A program made the position numbers and the translations under genes. Shown here one piece after another: positions 16,921 to 25,359 of a stretch of 61,599 bases of DNA; within the stretch, counting starts at the first letter, position 1; each line of letters starts with the position of its first letter. Location of the stretch: NCBI GenBank assembly GCA_964624235.1, contig CAZUXY010000025.1:1-61599 (forward strand), written 5' to 3'. Source of the DNA: CAZUXY01 sp964624235. GTDB lineage: Bacteria; Spirochaetota; UBA4802; UBA5368. The notes under the pieces are model-generated. The model was given only the letters and a program-made list of their open reading frames with translations. It was not told the DNA's origin and ran no database searches.

Positions 16921-18012
16921 ATGGACCTCCGCCCTAATTGCCTGATCACGTCCCTTGCATCGGTTTTACTGATAGTCTTCACCGGCTGCGGCGGCAACCC
17001 TGAAAGGCTCCTGAATGAAGGCATATCCCGATATACAAAGGGCGATGAGGAAAAGGGACGGGATCTGCTGACACGGGGAGTCCTTCTTTCCGCGTCCGTC
17101 AAAACCTTCAAGCCCCCGTTCCCTGAATGCCGCGGCAATCTGCTGGTTTCAGCCGCTAAAAACAACCGGCGCGTGCGGTTTCCGGTAACCTTCGATCTCC
17201 CCGGCCAAAATCCCTCAGCCTTGTTATGTTACAGCGAAAAACACGATCTTATCGCTGTCATCGACAGCACGGAAGCAGTCATATTAAATACCGGGGGGAC
17301 CGTTATTTCCCGCCACCCTGTGTTAAAAAAGGGGAAAGCACCGGTAATGGCGTGCGTATGGCACAACAGGGATCTTCTTTATTACCGGGAAGGAGAAATA
17401 TTCCGCATAAACGTCGAAAGCGGTGTTATCGATGAACTGCTTCCCGAACAGCGGTTTGGACCTCCCTTTACCGGATCGCGGTACACGGTTTCTTTCTCGC
17501 TCGACAGGGACACACTCGCACTTGCCGCCGGAATAGCCGGGGTTTATTATCTTTATGGAATCGATCTCGCCGCGAAGCGTCCGCTGTATGCAAGAAGGGC
17601 CTGTTCATCATCCAGGATACTCGCACACCAGGGCAGGGTCTATTACCTTACCGGTTTAACGGGAAACTGGAAGCTTGTCGCATATACTCCCGCCGACGCT
17701 AAAACCTCTGATCTGCTCTCCTTTGCCGGTCTCATCGACATTGTACTGCTGCCAGAAGGCCTGGCATTTGAAGACGGAGAAGGTCTATTCATTTCGGAAT
17801 ACTCATCGATGACTAAAATCAGGGTTCCATTCCAGGCGGAACTGGCCGGTCAATGTCTCGGGAGGGTGCTCATCCAGCATCGTGGAAGACGTTACGTACT
17901 CAACATGGCTGACCTTCTTTTGAAGCTCACTACCCTTAACAGCGAATTACCGGAACTGTTCAAGGTCCCACCGCCGAAGAGGGAAGAAAAAAATAACCCC
18001 GGTTCTCTGTAA
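16921..18012 (+). CDS. predicted lipoprotein with beta-propeller-like body
   Basis: 363 residues. Signal peptide with lipobox VFTGC (Cys24). A short helical TPR-like hairpin follows (NEGISRYTKGDEEKGRDLL). The rest is beta-rich with repeated blade-like strands (SEKHDLIAVIDSTEAVILN, NRDLLYYREGEIFRINVESG, QGRVYYLTGLTGNWKLVAY), resembling WD40/PQQ-like propellers without a clear family. Eight bases after the TPR-Mrr-like gene, so likely one transcript and perhaps one complex, with the lipoprotein on the periplasmic side. No function assigned. Confidence 0.7.
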   Translation: MDLRPNCLITSLASVLLIVFTGCGGNPERLLNEGISRYTKGDEEKGRDLLTRGVLLSASVKTFKPPFPECRGNLLVSAAKNNRRVRFPVTFDLPGQNPSALLCYSEKHDLIAVIDSTEAVILNTGGTVISRHPVLKKGKAPVMACVWHNRDLLYYREGEIFRINVESGVIDELLPEQRFGPPFTGSRYTVSFSLDRDTLALAAGIAGVYYLYGIDLAAKRPLYARRACSSSRILAHQGRVYYLTGLTGNWKLVAYTPADAKTSDLLSFAGLIDIVLLPEGLAFEDGEGLFISEYSSMTKIRVPFQAELAGQCLGRVLIQHRGRRYVLNMADLLLKLTTLNSELPELFKVPPPKREEKNNPGSL

Positions 18013-18029
18013 AAACGGCTTTTAAAAAA

Positions 18030-18749
18030 TTAAAATATCATTACCATATCCCGATGCCGCTCCCTGAAGAGCCGACGGGCACCGTCAGGAACCGTATGGG
18101 CGAAAATCATTTCCACGACCTCTGTGCGCAACCGCTTATCCAATCCAAGGTGTTCGCAGTAGTAAGCGGCTTCGGCCTCGATATCTTCAATCACCGTTTC
18201 CCTGCTCTCGGCGACCTCCCTGATCCTGTACGGGAGGGAAAGTTCCGTCAGTATGGCCTTTATATCCTTGAAACCGGTGACTCCACACCGGCCGCCTTTA
18301 AAATGGTTCCTTAAAACCTGCGACAGGGTATGTATACCCTCGTCCGCTCTTACCACCACGATGGAACGTTTTGCATGCCGGGACATTTTTTGAAGCGCCC
18401 GTAACGGCTCTTTCATGGGGTATATCGCATGGATGCAGATGAGAATATCGGAGGGTGTGCCCTCCCACGATTCCCAGGTGCATTGATGCAGGGAAATACG
18501 GTCACTGACGGAAGGTTCGAGTTTGCCCTTCAATATTTCCAGCATCTTTGCCGAGGGTTCTACGGCGACCACATGGTATCCCGCAAGAGCGAGGGGAACG
18601 GCGAAAAAACCGGTTCCTGCACCCACGTCAATCAGCGTTTTTCCACCCTGCAGTTCGAAAACGACCGCGTCCCAGAGTTTTCCCGGATATCCGGACTTCG
18701 ATAGTCGGTTTTCGTACCGGCAGGCGACATTTTCATTGTGAAATCGCAT
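18030..18749 (-). CDS. class I SAM-dependent methyltransferase
   Basis: 239 residues. The Rossmann-type methyltransferase core is clear: motif I LIDVGAGTGFFAVPLA, acidic end of strand 2 in VVAVEPSAKMLEIL, and a plausible motif IV region DILICIHAIYPM. The C-terminal half carries several His/Arg-rich helices. No membrane segments. The substrate could be a small molecule or a corrinoid/metal-linked pathway; nothing in the context decides. Converges on the lipoprotein gene at 18012 with 17 bases between. Confidence 0.85.
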   Translation of the reverse strand: MRFHNENVACRYENRLSKSGYPGKLWDAVVFELQGGKTLIDVGAGTGFFAVPLALAGYHVVAVEPSAKMLEILKGKLEPSVSDRISLHQCTWESWEGTPSDILICIHAIYPMKEPLRALQKMSRHAKRSIVVVRADEGIHTLSQVLRNHFKGGRCGVTGFKDIKAILTELSLPYRIREVAESRETVIEDIEAEAAYYCEHLGLDKRLRTEVVEMIFAHTVPDGARRLFRERHRDMVMIF

Positions 18750-19040
18750 TGCGTTTTCTCCGAAGATGCAGTCGGCAACTTCCCGTACAACCCGCCCTCA
18801 GTGCTTTTAAAAAACTACCCCCCGGGCACCAGAAGCGATTCTCAGCCGCTTCAGGGACGGTTCAGTATCTTTTTATGATTTAATCTTTTACATATCATTT
18901 CAACAACTATAATCAGCACAAACCGATATTATACGGTTGCCGGCGGTTGAACACCATGGAATCAAAATATCCAGGGTTCTGTAGTAAGTCATGCCCTTTA
19001 TCCCGCAACGTATCGGCTGGATTGGGACAAGGTATACGAC

Positions 19041-19071
19041 GAAAAAAAACAAGGGAGTATGACTCCCTTGT
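19041..19071 (-). terminator. rho-independent terminator for the 60-residue lipoprotein gene
   Basis: ACAAGGGAGT (19049-19058) and its perfect complement ACTCCCTTGT (19062-19071) with a 3-base loop, followed on the minus strand by an uninterrupted run of Ts (plus-strand A at 19042-19049). About 50 bases after the stop of the gene at 19120. The rest of 18750-19040 is AT-rich with no feature seen. Confidence 0.9.
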
Positions 19072-19119
19072 GGTGTGTAGTACTGATTTTGTAAGTGATT
19101 TGAGTTATAGATAAATTAC

Positions 19120-19302
19120 TTACTTTTTCGCTGCGGGTTTCGCGGCTTTCTTTTCTTCTTTCTTTTCTTCAGCAGGTTTTGCCGCTTCGTCTTTCTTCTC
19201 TTCGGTCTTTACTTCAGGAGCCTTGGGGGCTTCTTTCTTGCAGCCGATGTAACCAAAGCTTACCGCAAAAACCAGTGCAAAAATAAGAGCTAACTTTTTC
19301 AT
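19120..19302 (-). CDS. small Lys/Glu/Ala-rich lipoprotein
   Basis: 60 residues. Signal peptide MKKLALIFALVFAVSFGYIGC with lipobox ending at Cys21. The mature 40 residues are almost entirely K, E, A and P, ending AAKPAAKK: disordered and highly charged. A dedicated terminator follows, and an AGGAGA ribosome-binding site sits 8 bases before the ATG, so the gene looks real and possibly highly expressed. Its neighbour at 19402 has the same composition but no lipobox, suggesting related genes. Could be a cell-envelope spacer or a peptidoglycan- or LPS-binding peptide; unproven. Confidence 0.8.
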   Translation of the reverse strand: MKKLALIFALVFAVSFGYIGCKKEAPKAPEVKTEEKKDEAAKPAEEKKEEKKAAKPAAKK

Positions 19303-19333
19303 GTAATTCTCCTCTTTACTTTAAGATAATCCG

Positions 19334-19361
19334 AATGGAAGGTCGATTAAGACCTTCCATT
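19334..19361. terminator. perfect 11-bp stem-loop between the two Lys-rich genes
   Basis: AATGGAAGGTC (19334-19344) and GACCTTCCATT (19351-19361) around a 6-base loop. It lies 40 bases after the stop of the gene at 19402, but no T-run follows on the minus strand, so it is either a weak terminator or an mRNA-stabilising/processing hairpin separating the two genes. Confidence 0.5.
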
Positions 19362-19401
19362 CTATTTTAATGAGTACATACGACATAAATCTTATCGGGA
19401 T

Positions 19402-19599
19402 TTACTTCTTTACTTCTTCTTTCTTCGCTTCTTCTTTCTTTGCGGCTTTCTTCGCAGCTTTCTTCACGACTTTCTTCTTTGCGGGAGCTTTCTTTTCGAT
19501 CTTCTTGTCTTCTTTAGGAGCAGCTGCTTTTTCCTGAGCCATCACCGCGACGCTGGCAACAAAAAGGAAAGCAAACATAAGGCTGAGTATTTTTTTCAT
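19402..19599 (-). CDS. small secreted Lys/Ala-rich protein
   Basis: 65 residues from ATG 19599 (GAGG 5 bases ahead). Signal peptide with a signal-peptidase I site at AVMAQ (AXA-type). The mature part is a string of Lys, Ala and Glu (KKAPAKKKVVKKAAKK) like histone H1 tails, but with an export signal. Paired with the lipoprotein at 19120 and divergent from the ECF sigma gene at 19815. The 215-base divergent region could carry their promoters. Function unknown. Confidence 0.78.
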   Translation of the reverse strand: MKKILSLMFAFLFVASVAVMAQEKAAAPKEDKKIEKKAPAKKKVVKKAAKKAAKKEEAKKEEVKK

Positions 19600-19814
19600 A
19601 AACACCTCGTTTTTTGATTGTTAATAAATAGAATAGTAACTTCTATAACCTATAGAACAAACAAGGGTATTTTTACGGTCACAATGCGGTGTTTTTTCGT
19701 ATTTATTTTTTTTAAAGATTTCCTTTTGCTAACCCTTATTCACGGTACCTTGAAAAATCCAGGAAACGGTTACCGACCGCATAACTCACCCCGTGAGGTC
19801 AGGATTCTGGTCTT

Positions 19815-20375
19815 ATGCTCGACGATAAACGCCTTTTAGAACTATACGGTCTATATAAAAAAGAGCTTTATATTTATCTTGTAAGGCTTTCCCGGTCAAA
19901 TGAACTGGCCGAGGACATTTTACACGATTGTTTCGTCAATCTGATACAGTATTCAAGAAAATATGACCTGAAAGACATCAACATCCGGTCGTTTTTATAT
20001 AAAACCGCCCACAATCTCTGCATAAACGCCCTTAAAAGAAACAGTTTTCTGCACCAGGTTCCGGTTGAGGAAGACAGTAAGGTTACAAACGACAGTGTCG
20101 TCACCGGCAACCTGGAATTTGAGGAATTGAATAATACGGTGTATGCACTATTACAGAAGGTGGATGAGGTATCGCGCTCAATCTTCATAATGAGGAAGGA
20201 ACTTGATATGGATCCCTCTGACATTGCCAGAAACCTGAATATTTCAGAGCGTACCGTTCGAAGAAAAATTGCGAAAGTACTGGAGTACTTAATGGAATCA
20301 TTAAAAAAATCCGGTTATTTGTCGGTTTTTTTTCTGATTAATGGCATTATTTCAATTCAAGGTTGTTTTATGTAG
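19815..20375 (+). CDS. ECF-type RNA polymerase sigma factor with hydrophobic C-terminal tail
   Basis: 186 residues. Region 2 (about 10-75) has ELAEDILHDCFVNLIQYSRKYD and FLYKTAHNLCINALKR. Region 4 (about 110-165) has the helix-turn-helix MDPSDIARNLNISERTVRRKI. Region 3 is absent, as in ECF factors. After region 4 the protein ends with an unusual hydrophobic stretch, YLSVFFLINGIISIQGCFM, which could associate with the membrane. Its end overlaps or abuts the anti-sigma gene, the standard pairing. Likely targets, by context, are its own operon and perhaps the divergent Lys-rich exported proteins. Confidence 0.85.
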   Translation: MLDDKRLLELYGLYKKELYIYLVRLSRSNELAEDILHDCFVNLIQYSRKYDLKDINIRSFLYKTAHNLCINALKRNSFLHQVPVEEDSKVTNDSVVTGNLEFEELNNTVYALLQKVDEVSRSIFIMRKELDMDPSDIARNLNISERTVRRKIAKVLEYLMESLKKSGYLSVFFLINGIISIQGCFM

Positions 20376-20392
20376 TAGAGGATTATGCACTG

Positions 20393-21346
20393 ATGGATCA
20401 TCCGAGCGACAGGAGTATAATCAGACTAGTTTCGGGCATGATCGCCGGCCGAAAGGCGGAACTGCTGCGGACCCATATATCCTTTTGCCCAGGGTGCGGA
20501 CGCAGGTATGAGCGACTTTTACACATACTCACCCCGTCTCTCAATACGGTTTTGAAACCCAAACCCAGGCTGGAAAGTAAACTACTCGAAATTCTGAATA
20601 CTCAGAAACATACCGGGAACGGGGAAAAGAAGCGATCGTTCTTACCCCTTCGGAATATCAATTCATATCCCCGGCCTTATGTCGCCTTCGCCTGCATATT
20701 CCTGGTAGTGTCGCTGGTAATCGGTCTGGCCGTGATCAGCGACCAGCGCAGCACACTCCCCGTTTCAATCAGCTATTTAAAAGGACGCATCTACATCGAC
20801 AACCGTGTAATGGGGCCTGATTCCAGAATAAAAGAAAACAGCATGATCCGGGTCCCTGGAAACGCGGCCCTGGTACTCTCATTCCAGAATTCGCTTGTAG
20901 TCAAGATCCGGGGAGAAAGCATATTCAAAATCCGCAGATCCAACGGCAAAAAGAAAAACAGTCTGATGGGTTACACCTTTGAAATAATGAAAGGAAGCCT
21001 GTTTGCGAGGATCGACGTCAAAGGGAAAACACCCTATTTCTGTTACCTCACTCCCGATGCGAGAATCAGGCAGAACCGAAACGAATTTATACTGAATGTG
21101 TCGGAAGAGGGAACCACCGTGATTACCAAGAACGGTCCCCTGCAGGTAACGGCGCTTAATTCCAAGGAAGAGATGGAGCTCCTTCCCGAAAAAAAATACG
21201 TGATCGGGTACTCCATCGAATCCAACGAACTCAACGAACAGGATGAGAAAACCACCGACACCCTTAAAAATCTCGACAATCCTTACAGGAACGATGCCGT
21301 TCCCGGGCTGCTCCACCTTCCCGATTTGCCTCAGGAAAAGATATAA
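20393..21346 (+). CDS. membrane anti-sigma factor (ZAS motif) with FecR-like periplasmic domain
   Basis: 317 residues from ATG 20393 (AGAGG upstream); an ATG at 20363 overlapping the sigma gene is the alternative. The N-terminus carries HISFCPGC, the H-x3-C-x2-C zinc anti-sigma signature (H28, C32, C35). One membrane helix follows (YVAFACIFLVVSLVIGLAVIS), then a periplasmic beta-rich domain resembling FecR (repeated strands from VSISYLKGRIYIDNRVMGPDS through KMTPY-like segments). This layout implies sigma-factor sequestration relieved by a periplasmic signal. Convergent with the alkaline phosphatase gene (5-base gap). Confidence 0.82.
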   Translation: MDHPSDRSIIRLVSGMIAGRKAELLRTHISFCPGCGRRYERLLHILTPSLNTVLKPKPRLESKLLEILNTQKHTGNGEKKRSFLPLRNINSYPRPYVAFACIFLVVSLVIGLAVISDQRSTLPVSISYLKGRIYIDNRVMGPDSRIKENSMIRVPGNAALVLSFQNSLVVKIRGESIFKIRRSNGKKKNSLMGYTFEIMKGSLFARIDVKGKTPYFCYLTPDARIRQNRNEFILNVSEEGTTVITKNGPLQVTALNSKEEMELLPEKKYVIGYSIESNELNEQDEKTTDTLKNLDNPYRNDAVPGLLHLPDLPQEKI

Positions 21347-21351
21347 CCCGT

Positions 21352-22983
21352 TCAAAGACCCATCACTTCTATCATAAGCCCGCCCAGGCGTGTGCTGTGA
21401 TAGGTGCCGCGGAAAGACTTTTTCCACTTTTCAGGTCCCCATGCAATGACCAGCACCGGGGTCGAAGTATGAGTGCCGGTGGCCCATACCACCCCCTGGT
21501 CCCGGGCGATGGCTCTGGCCATTAGATTGGTCCTGTTCTCACTACCGGCAACATTGAACTCACTGAAATCGCGGATCAAAGGAATACGGCGGTCGGCGAG
21601 GTGACGTTTCTTCGGGTCATAAGAAGGATTTTCCACGGTTCGGAGTATCTCCTCCGCCTGGAGGTGTGCAATAGGGAATCCGACTGCGTCGTTGAACAGA
21701 CGGCGGAACGAGTCGGGGGTCCTTTCGTGTGCGGGAAGGGCATCGAATTCACGTAAAATCTGTTCGAAAGACTTACGCTGAGCATAAATTTTTTCCAGCA
21801 CACCGGGATCGCCGTAATTCCACGACGGCTCCCACTGCCTGTTCCCGAATGCTTTGCCGGTGAGCGGCCTGCCCTGGGGGATTTTGTGTCGTGAATAACT
21901 GAAAGCAAAACCCCCGGTTTCGTGATCGGCGGTGACGATTATCAGCGTATCGTTTCTGCCCGACGCCCATTTCATGACGGCCCCGATAGTTTCATCCAGC
22001 ACCAGCATTTCATGCAGCAGACGTCCCGCGTCATTCTGATGTCCTGCCCAGTCGATGAGTCCAGCCTCAACCATCAGAAAAAACCCGTCCCGGTGAGATG
22101 ACAGTATATCAAGGGCCTTTTCGGTCATCTCACGGAGGGTGGGTACATGCCGATCCCGGGATTTCCTTGTACGGTTTACGGTAATCCCGTCGGGCATCTC
22201 GGAATTTGAGAACAGCCCCAGTATTTTCACCGATTTTGCCCTCTCCAGCTGCCGGCGGTCAAAAACCATTTCATATCCACGCCGTGAGACGATCGCCAGA
22301 GGATCCGCTTCATCCTTTCGATTTGATTTCAACGGCATATGGGGAGGGATCATTGAACGATAGGTGTTATACTCGGCAGTACCCTTACGGTTCACGGCCG
22401 CGGGGAGCCAGTGACGCAGGCCTCCCGAAAGCATGATATCGGCGCCCTCACGGGCAAGCTCCAGAGCAATGCGGTTTTCCATTGAACGAAGGGGTACATG
22501 GGACGCAAACGACGCCGGTGTGGCATGGGTGATCCGGGTATCCGATATAAGGGCGGTGAGTTTTCCCGCTCTCCGTGCTTTTTCCAGAATGGTCTCGACA
22601 GGATTACCCTGATAATCCAGGCCCAGCATCCCTGAACGTGAGTACCTGCCGGTGGCCATCTGGGTACCTGCAGCCGCGGAGTCGGTCACCAGTACGCCGT
22701 ATGAACTGGTACGCATCAGGCCCATATCACCTTCATTCATGAACCGTTCAATGTGCAGCTTCCGTTGGGAAGACCGCAGGTCAGGGGTCTGATGGGCATA
22801 GGCCATTAACAGACCGATCTCCTGGGGGCCCATACCGTCCCCTATGACAAGTATGACGTTTTTAACCCTGTCGCTTTCCGACGGGGCCCTGCTCAGGAAT
22901 ACTGCGGCAAGAGACAGCGCAAACACCAGCAGTACAACTCCCGTCGTTTTCCTGTTGTTGCATATCCATGGAAACAGTTTCAC
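21352..22983 (-). CDS. alkaline phosphatase, exported and probably membrane-anchored
   Basis: Periplasmic phosphomonoesterase of the PhoA fold. N-terminal hydrophobic anchor (about 12-31), then metal ligand GDGMG, nucleophile Ser in VTDSAAAGTQMATG, HATPASFASHV (metal-binding region), and the second metal site in IIVTADHETGGF. A final His appears in TGTHTSTPV. 543 residues fits the family. GTG start at 22983 with GGGGAGG 6 bases before. Last gene of a closely packed minus operon, 15 bases after the histidine phosphatase. Two phosphatases in one operon suggest phosphate scavenging; no Pho box searched or seen. Confidence 0.95.
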   Translation of the reverse strand: MKLFPWICNNRKTTGVVLLVFALSLAAVFLSRAPSESDRVKNVILVIGDGMGPQEIGLLMAYAHQTPDLRSSQRKLHIERFMNEGDMGLMRTSSYGVLVTDSAAAGTQMATGRYSRSGMLGLDYQGNPVETILEKARRAGKLTALISDTRITHATPASFASHVPLRSMENRIALELAREGADIMLSGGLRHWLPAAVNRKGTAEYNTYRSMIPPHMPLKSNRKDEADPLAIVSRRGYEMVFDRRQLERAKSVKILGLFSNSEMPDGITVNRTRKSRDRHVPTLREMTEKALDILSSHRDGFFLMVEAGLIDWAGHQNDAGRLLHEMLVLDETIGAVMKWASGRNDTLIIVTADHETGGFAFSYSRHKIPQGRPLTGKAFGNRQWEPSWNYGDPGVLEKIYAQRKSFEQILREFDALPAHERTPDSFRRLFNDAVGFPIAHLQAEEILRTVENPSYDPKKRHLADRRIPLIRDFSEFNVAGSENRTNLMARAIARDQGVVWATGTHTSTPVLVIAWGPEKWKKSFRGTYHSTRLGGLMIEVMGL

Positions 22984-22998
22984 GTATTTCCTCCCCTC

Positions 22999-23583
22999 TC
23001 AACGGGATATATTCTCAGACAGAAGGCGAATGTCGCAATTCCCTATCGGTGGAATATCCCGGTGCCGGTCGGGTGAAAGCCCCATAAACGCGGTTACCAG
23101 GATCTGCAGGGTATCACCGTGGGACACCAGCAGTATGGTTTTATTTTCATGTACCTCTTCACAGTGTTCGATGAGCTTTAACACTCTCGCTCTGACCTCA
23201 AGAGGAGATTCCACATTATGGTCGCGGTTCGACGGGTTCCCCTGATCATGATTCCAGACCGCATGGTAATGATCCTGGGACCGGCCCTCGTAATCGCCGA
23301 AAAACCTCTCGCGCAGCAGAGCGGTGAAATGAACGTGGCCGGTCCCGATGATTTCTGCCGCGATCTCGGCGGTCTGCCTCGCCCTCATGAAGTCGGAAGC
23401 GTAGATCACCGGTTCGCCTTGAGTGAACGGGTGTGTGTTCAGCGCTTCCCGTACCTGGGCGACACCTTCTTCAGTGAGGCCGCACCGGTTAAGTCCGTTC
23501 GAGGGATGGCTGCAGATTACACCGTCGCGGTTCGCCTCGCTCTGCGCATGGCGCAACAGATAATAACGGTTTCTGGTCTTCAT
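22999..23583 (-). CDS. histidine phosphatase family protein (phosphoglycerate-mutase-like)
   Basis: 194 residues. Catalytic motif LRHAQS (phospho-His 12) near the N-terminus, ASDFMRARQTAE (second Arg), the Glu in LLRERFFGDYEG, and SHGD near the C-terminus (second His). This is the cofactor-independent-looking branch-1 phosphatase set. Whether it is a phosphatase or mutase, and its substrate, is not clear. Start ATG overlaps the stop of the preceding gene by 4 bases (ATGA), so it is translationally coupled. No signal peptide, so cytoplasmic, unlike the alkaline phosphatase downstream. Confidence 0.92.
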   Translation of the reverse strand: MKTRNRYYLLRHAQSEANRDGVICSHPSNGLNRCGLTEEGVAQVREALNTHPFTQGEPVIYASDFMRARQTAEIAAEIIGTGHVHFTALLRERFFGDYEGRSQDHYHAVWNHDQGNPSNRDHNVESPLEVRARVLKLIEHCEEVHENKTILLVSHGDTLQILVTAFMGLSPDRHRDIPPIGNCDIRLLSENISR

Positions 23584-24125
23584 AATGAAATCCTGAAGCT
23601 GCTGTAGAGAACACGTCTCATCGGTACCCCGTTTTTTTTGATAGAGATTTCGAGTATGAATGGGATATCCCTGTTCTTCCAGTCTCCGGGTTCAAATGCT
23701 TCCCGCAGACGTTCACGATAAAAACACTCCAGCAGGCTCCCCACCAGTGAAAATCCGTAAATCCTGCTTTCCCTGATTTCAAGTCGTTCAACCCGGCAGG
23801 AATACCGGCGGTCTGATCTGATGAACTCAACACCTTCCACGGATACGTGTTCCCCTTCTCTACGTGAAAAACTGAAACAAACGGTATCACCCTCGAAATA
23901 TATGAAATTAAAGAAGTCTTTCTCCGTTCCTTTCAGCGTCCGGGGTGAAAAGTGGAACTTGAGCGATGTATCGCTGATCATTCCCGATGCCGAGAGTCTG
24001 GATCCCAGCAGCACTTCATCCCTGGAATTACCGACTTTATCGCACGACCCCGCCGCCATCATCATACAGAATAGCAGCCGCCATGCACGGGCACGTGCGG
24101 GATGTTCAGGACCTCTTACGATCAA
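23580..24125 (-). CDS. predicted lipoprotein, unknown
   Basis: 181 residues, unrecognised. N-terminal signal with Arg cluster and MMMAAGSC as lipobox (Cys28), then a beta-rich domain with strands such as SRLSASGMISDTSLKFHFSP and PFILEISIKKNGVPM. It begins inside the last 20 bases of the upstream gene and ends overlapping the histidine phosphatase start. Likely outer- or inner-membrane lipoprotein. Role inferred only from its operon. Confidence 0.7.
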   Translation of the reverse strand: MIVRGPEHPARARAWRLLFCMMMAAGSCDKVGNSRDEVLLGSRLSASGMISDTSLKFHFSPRTLKGTEKDFFNFIYFEGDTVCFSFSRREGEHVSVEGVEFIRSDRRYSCRVERLEIRESRIYGFSLVGSLLECFYRERLREAFEPGDWKNRDIPFILEISIKKNGVPMRRVLYSSFRISL

Positions 24126-25050
24126 TTCTCCACCATCCTTTTAGCGCGAGGTCATCATCCCTGAAGATTGAAAACCGACTGAAATAATCCCTCAGGCGTT
24201 CCAGAAATCCGTCTGTAAAGGACAGGGAGCCCCCCTCACTGACGAGCGAATCACTGAAGGTTTCAGGCAACAGGCCTTGAGGGAAAAGTCCCGTGATGTC
24301 GTTGTACCGGCTGTAGATCAGAATAAAAAGAGGCTCAAATATCCCTGCGGCCGTTTCTATCTCGCTTCTTTCGGGATAAAGAACATTTAAAGCGAAAGTA
24401 AAAAAATCATATTCTATGAATGGGTACAGTTTCAGGGATATCGGGAAGATATCACCATAACCGAGACGCTCATGCATCTCGCGGGTAATATCGCCGGCCT
24501 TGATGTCTTCGAAGACGGCGAATGAATGGAAGTACTGGTCGGACTCGGTATAGGTAGACGCAAAGACCCTCAGGGGAGAGAAGAAGACACCATTATCCGT
24601 ACGGGATCCCGGATGCTGCGGTATAAGGCGGGACTTGAAGTATACATGGTCGGTATAATACGATGGGTAACGGTCCGTTCCCCCCTGGCTCACCACCCGT
24701 CCTGCCCCTCCTCCGTATTTTAAATTTACCTTGAAAAAGTGCAGAAAGTCGATGAGTTTGCCCGGCACCTTCATGGCGAACTGCAGGCTGTGTTGATCAG
24801 AAACCGGCTGACGATTCACCATAAGCTCATGATGGAGCAGATATTCCGGAATATAACGGGTAAGATATTCAACCACCGGTACGGCCGAACCGTAATCAAG
24901 CTCCTTTACCGGAATATGGGGAACGAAAAATTCTTCACCGGTGACGATAAACTCGTTTTTCATTATATTGATATACGTGTGGCCGGCCGCGTTAAGGTTT
25001 CCGGTATCGATACTCTTAAGCATGGCCGTAATCTTTTCAGCGGGTGTCAT
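24106..25050 (-). CDS. conserved hypothetical protein, unknown
   Basis: About 314 residues from ATG 25050 (MTPAEKITAMLK). A longer reading from 25239 adds 63 poor-looking residues and is not favoured. No signal or membrane segments. The body is mixed alpha/beta, with aromatic-rich stretches such as DFLHFFKVNLKYGGGAGRVV and YPFIEYDFFTFALNVLYPE. The latter resembles proteins in which DUF3786-type families occur, but I cannot confirm it. First gene of a four-gene minus operon whose products include a lipoprotein and two phosphatases. Confidence 0.65.
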   Translation of the reverse strand: MTPAEKITAMLKSIDTGNLNAAGHTYINIMKNEFIVTGEEFFVPHIPVKELDYGSAVPVVEYLTRYIPEYLLHHELMVNRQPVSDQHSLQFAMKVPGKLIDFLHFFKVNLKYGGGAGRVVSQGGTDRYPSYYTDHVYFKSRLIPQHPGSRTDNGVFFSPLRVFASTYTESDQYFHSFAVFEDIKAGDITREMHERLGYGDIFPISLKLYPFIEYDFFTFALNVLYPERSEIETAAGIFEPLFILIYSRYNDITGLFPQGLLPETFSDSLVSEGGSLSFTDGFLERLRDYFSRFSIFRDDDLALKGWWRIDRKRS

Positions 25051-25184
25051 TATATTTAACCGTGTTTCCCCGGATTCACCGCCTGCCCGTTTTCTCCCCG
25101 CAGGGTGAAGAGCGGTAAGACGGGTTTTTCGTGTGTTCGAAACCATATGCCGACTGCGGCAATGATGCCACATACCTAATTGTC

Positions 25185-25214
25185 TTGACAAGCGGTTATT
25201 GGTGGCTATACGAT
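25185..25214 (+). promoter_or_regulatory. sigma70-like promoter for the cheD operon
   Basis: TTGACA at 25185-25190 with TATACG 16 bases later (or TACGAT 18 bases later). It lies in the divergent region between the hypothetical gene at 25050 and cheD, with transcription expected to start near 25220. Confidence 0.5.
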
Positions 25215-25230
25215 AAATACATCCATTTAG

Positions 25231-25359
25231 AACCGACATCGGAAGGATGACATCGAGACAGTTGTATCATTAAAGGATAATGCGGGAAGCAATCTCATAC
25301 TGTTTCCCGGGATATACGAATTCAATACTAATTTAACAATTGAAGAGTTATTATCATGA
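25231..25359 (+). pseudogene. open stretch without a start codon, stop overlaps cheD start
   Basis: From the TAG at 25228-25230 the frame is open for 42 codons and ends with TGA overlapping the cheD ATG in the ATGA pattern typical of coupled genes. The last 25 codons read like protein (NLILFPGIYEF, LTIEELLS). No ATG, GTG or TTG is in frame; GGAAGG precedes an ATC. It may be the truncated end of a lost gene or a tiny ORF with a rare start. Listed as a remnant, with low certainty. Confidence 0.3.

Noticed and set aside
23680..23700. tRNA T-arm-like GGTTCAAAT
   Set aside because: It lies within a coding lipoprotein gene and no acceptor stem or anticodon arm surrounds it.
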